A model generated the notes under the pieces. It was not told the DNA's origin and did no database searches. It saw only the letters and a program-made list of their open reading frames with translations. A stretch of 64,000 nt of DNA. Origin: Epiperipatus broadwayi. Taxonomy: Eukaryota > Onychophora > Udeonychophora > Euonychophora > Peripatidae. The first letter of the stretch is position 1, and each line of letters begins with the position of its first letter. Position numbers and translations under genes: made by a program. Location: NCBI GenBank assembly GCA_028023455.1, contig JAQFVV010012509.1, positions 372,001 through 436,000 of the forward strand, in the 5' to 3' direction. Of the stretch, positions 61,084 through 64,000 are shown piece after piece.

Positions 61084-62591
61084 TTACTGAGGTGTGTGAG
61101 TTTCATTTCCTTTCTTTTGTAATTTTATCTTGCTTGAAGTGGGGTTGGAGCTGTTCATTGGTTTTGTAAATATATGTTTAATCGAGTCACCATTTTTGAT
61201 GTTTTCAAATTCTTTTGAACATTGAGAGGTTGACTCTATTTCCATATTTACATCTATTAGTTGATTTATTGAATTTAATTGGCTATTTTCCAGATCATTT
61301 GTTTTAATCTTTTTATTTTCTCTAGTTTTCTTTGGTTTTGGTTGTTTTCTTTTGCTTTCCAGAGGTATGTTTTCAATTACTGGAAAGCACTGTGTGATGG
61401 TATCCATTATATCAGTGGTTGTTTTGTTTATAATTGTGTGCTCTGCTTGATTATTATCTCCATTTGGCATTCCTTTTGTTTCTTTTTGTAGGTAAGCAGT
61501 TTCATTTTCCATAAATTTATCACTAATTATTTTTGACCAGGGATCACGGTTTTCATCTTGCTCATTTGTGTTTGTTTTAATTGTTAATTCCATCGATGTG
61601 CTTGGGAGATGGTCTATAGTTTCATTTTTATTTGTTTTAATTGTCGATTTTATTGCCTTGAGTGGGGGAAAATCTATGTTTTCCTGCTACCTGGGTTTAT
61701 GTGTGCTATCTGGATTCTCTTCTAATCTTTGTGAGGGGTGGTTATTCTTTTCTGCTAGATTTACTTTTTCATTGCATTGTGTTGCTATGTGGCCTCTTTT
61801 GCCACAGGTGAAACAACATGGATTTAGTCCTCGGATATATACCCATAGCATGGCTTCTTGGTCTGTTATGTGTGTAGGGATGTTTTTTGGGTCAATTTCT
61901 TTATGTAACTTGACTATATTCAAAACTATTTGTGAATGAAGGTACTGCTGTTTCTTTAAGATATATTTGTTGAAAATAAGTAACTTTTCAAAAGGGGTTC
62001 ATCATTCTTTGGAAATTGTCCAAGGTATATCTGAAGTAGGCATTTTTTAACATTCTGGTGATATTCTTGTATTTGCTTTCGTCAACTAGTACGATGGCAA
62101 AATTTCCAAGAGTTTTAACGTAATTTTTAAATTGGTCTCTTTGTGTAGCTTCATAAAACTCAAATGCTACATATCTGCTATTAGGATGGTCACCTATGCA
62201 TTGTACTGTCTCCAGTAAATAATTTCTATTTAGCACTTTAATTAAAGGTGCCTTGAGAAAATGGTAGAGAGTGCAGTGATTGTTTGTTACTGCCAATACT
62301 ATTGATTTCTCAGTAAAAAAATTTTTGAATGTTGCAAAAAGTGTTCTAGGTATTGTGTTATTGAAACTCTCTCCAATCTGTTCAAGCATTTCATCTGTCC
62401 ATTATGTGTGTGGGACTCAATTTCAGTCTCATTTACCAGATCCAAATCTTTAAGATTGTCTGATGTAGTCTTTCTAAATCTAGGATTTTTGCCCGGGTTT
62501 ACATTATTTTGGCAAGTTTTGGCTATTGTTGCATACATCTTAAGTTTTGTGAAGGACCAGCTCCCTGATCAAGTGACTGGGCACTTTCCAT
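61084..62591 (-). pseudogene. Tx1-like LINE ORF1 (CCHC RNA-binding protein)
   Basis: About 500 codons in four frame segments. The likely start is the ATG at 62591-62589 (MESAQSLDQGAG), soon closed by a stop; a second segment runs from 62538. 62389-61988 holds a structured region (TLYHFLKAPLIKVLNRNYL, YVAFEFYEATQRDQFKNYV), where an RNA-binding fold would be expected. 61923-61687 holds the zinc knuckle CFTCGKRGHIATQC (C37, C40, H45, C50; 61774-61815). 61593-61084 is a polar, low-complexity C-terminus rich in Asn, Lys and Thr. ORF1 proteins coat the element RNA. Confidence 0.75.
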
Positions 62592-62640
62592 TTTATAGTT
62601 TAGCAAGTAAATTTTTCAATAAGGTAATCTTTTTTTTTTA

Positions 62641-62954
62641 TAACTATTTTTTTCTTCACTCTCTATTTTTTTTGCAACTCTTATTAACTTTTTCACTATT
62701 TTTCCTTTTACTTTTTTGCTTTCTACATATTTGCTTCTAAATAATATTACCAATTAAATTTGTTTGAATTGTTGGCTATCTGCATTTCTTATGGAATACT
62801 TTAGCCATTGAAGAGTTGCTTAGTAAATTCAGTACATAAACTTTTATTTCTTATGAATTAATTTTTCATAGCTTTTTTCTTACTGGTGCCATCAGGCAGC
62901 TAGATTAAACTGAAATAGATTTTATGCTATCATAGTCTTAAATGATAGTAAAGT
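62641..62954. other. AT-rich non-coding
   Basis: Pyrimidine-rich near 62.63-62.72 kb. A plus-strand open frame through this region and across ORF1 is antisense to the LINE and not a gene. Confidence 0.5.
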
Positions 62955-63500
62955 AAATTAATAATTTTTATTAACCATTCATTAGATTACAGATTTCACT
63001 TAAATATTTTTTTTTGTAATGTAATTTCCACTACACCACCTACTCCCTTCCTTGCATGAGAGTGGGGTAATGAAAATTACACTACAGAAATCTTATTCAT
63101 TAAGTTGTAGTAAAGTAACTTTTGTATGAGGAAACACATCCTGGATTGTGACATTATAAAGATTGTTCATTCTTTAAATCTGAAAAAACAGTCCCGACAA
63201 TATATTAATAATTTTTATTAGTCACTCCTTAGACTAGAGATTATTCAATAATAGGTAATTTAGTTCTGTAGTGTAATTTTTATTACACCACTCTCAAGCA
63301 AGGTAGAGAATGTTTTCTTATTCACTTTCAATATGTTATGGAGGGATGTAATCGTAAACATATGATCAAAGACATGTGAAAAAGATGCATATTTCATGCT
63401 GAATCAGCACTCATCAGTTGACCTAGATCACAATATTTTACACATATCTTTATCAATGTTCAGTATATATATAGATAGATAGCAAATTATTAAATTCTTA
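62955..63500. repeat. Tandem/inverted repeat, relative of the 11-kb foldback family
   Basis: AATAATTTTTATTA recurs at about 62958 and 63204 with similar sequence after it, a 245-bp direct repeat. In addition 63051-63090 (CCTTGCATGAGAGTGG, AAAATTACACTACAGAA) is inverted at about 63262-63301. Beyond, 63380-63480 matches the 11.1-11.3 kb repeat (AAGATGCAT, CAGCACTCATCA). No coding frame. Confidence 0.55.
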
Positions 63501-64000
63501 TCAGCAATTTCATGAATAATAATTTTTGATTTATAAAAGAAACATTTTGGTTAGTTTAATTTTCAATCCATAAGGTTAAAGGTTTCTGCTTTCTTAATAA
63601 AGATATAACTCATACTAGCTTACAATCTATATCAATCATAGACATGCTTTGTTCATTTAGTTTTATTAAATTACTTATTATTTAAAGAAAAAATGTAGAG
63701 AGGGATAATGCTTCCAAAAATATTTATTTGTAAATGACTCACATTTAATAAAACTAAAAATGTCTACTAATTATACAATGCATTATACTTTAGTTATGTG
63801 CGTTTAGAAACAGTGAATTTTTACAAATCAGATTATATTTTTAAAAATAATACTATTTCCAATAATGGATTAAAATAAATTTAAAATGTCATTATATACA
63901 TTTACACACGACTTAAATTTTGTGAATAACTTATTTGACATCAAATTTCATATTATTTTTCAAATATTTTGTTCATGGTAACATGTAATATATCTTTTTT
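63501..64000. other. AT-rich non-coding to window end
   Basis: Nothing recognised. Confidence 0.5.

Larger units (their letters stand above)
57524..62640 (-). mobile_element. Tx1-like LINE, nearly full length, decayed
   Basis: Dicistronic non-LTR retrotransposon on the minus strand. ORF1 (about 62591-61084) has a CCHC zinc knuckle; ORF2 starts at 61049, 35 bp after the ORF1 stop, and encodes endonuclease, RT and a C-terminal zinc-finger-like motif. The RT box YMDD followed by VTVFL, the QGSPLS block and a conserved KVSLYNQLIVTKI stretch after RT point to the Tx1 group of the L1 superfamily. Frameshifts and stops are numerous. The 5' boundary is uncertain by about 100 bp. The 3' end abuts a trinucleotide microsatellite. 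Confidence 0.82.

Noticed and set aside
1-64000. CRISPR arrays, operons, ribosome binding sites.
   Set aside because: Nothing in the window is bacterial in character; repeats are transposon, satellite or microsatellite type.
1-64000. A novel defence or biosynthetic system.
   Set aside because: I found no gene cluster or unexplained multi-gene organisation; all recognisable proteins are from retroelements.

Overview
This is a stretch of very AT-rich eukaryotic DNA, by eye about three quarters A+T, with abundant poly(A)/poly(T) runs and microsatellites. No complete host gene and no convincing functional RNA gene can be seen. The content is almost entirely mobile DNA: one LTR retrotransposon with target duplication, three copies of an RTE-like LINE, one nearly full-length and one truncated Tx1-like LINE, a tRNA-derived SINE family, and many foldback (hairpin) elements. 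This fits an intergenic or long-intron region of an invertebrate animal. An arthropod is my best guess, because the integrase style and the LINE and SINE types are common there, but the sequence does not settle it.

Region by region. Positions 951-9269 hold a Ty3/Gypsy element on the minus strand, with 1.88-kb LTRs, a 4-bp GTAT target duplication, a PBS and a purine tract. Its Gag-protease-RT-RNase H-integrase coding frame is interrupted by three stops and one frameshift, and it has no envelope gene. Its coding part stands out as a higher-GC island. From 9.3 to 24.2 kb there are foldback elements (9.7, 11.1-11.8, 13.6, 20.8 kb), tandem duplications, a SINE (18.6 kb), a tRNA-like relic (19.2 kb) and two coding-like relics of unknown identity (13.1-13.35 and 16.15-16.45 kb). 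From 24.2 to 42 kb there are an RTE-like LINE tail with an adjoining hairpin (24.2-24.9 kb), a TATA-bearing direct repeat (25.9-26.8 kb), a 342-bp palindrome (27.2-27.5 kb) with two diverged partial relatives, a second SINE (31.1 kb), a satellite-like array (33.1-33.7 kb) and a 1.5-kb RTE-like copy (39.9-41.4 kb). From 42.8 to 51 kb there are an LTR-like promoter segment, a truncated Tx1-like LINE, a TIR element with a 10-bp target duplication (44.5 kb), a SINE with a 13-bp target duplication (45.65 kb) and repeats around 48.4-50.5 kb. From 51.5 to 54.6 kb lies a nearly full-length RTE-like LINE on the minus strand. From about 57.5 to 62.6 kb lies a dicistronic Tx1-like LINE on the minus strand, ending in an inverted trinucleotide microsatellite. 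At 63-63.5 kb is a relative of the 11-kb foldback repeat.

The genes do not form a cellular pathway. Each autonomous element carries its own replication machinery: protease/RT/RNase H/integrase in the Gypsy element, and endonuclease plus RT in the LINEs. The SINEs and foldback elements would depend on enzymes supplied in trans. Every coding region seen is broken, so nothing here looks autonomously active, although the Gypsy LTRs differ at only about 20 places and this insertion is fairly young.

The most informative unexpected signal is mutational. Many differences between the two Gypsy LTRs, and between the arms of two palindromes, are CG/TG, CG/CA or reciprocal TG/CA changes. This is what independent decay of methylated CpG sites would leave.
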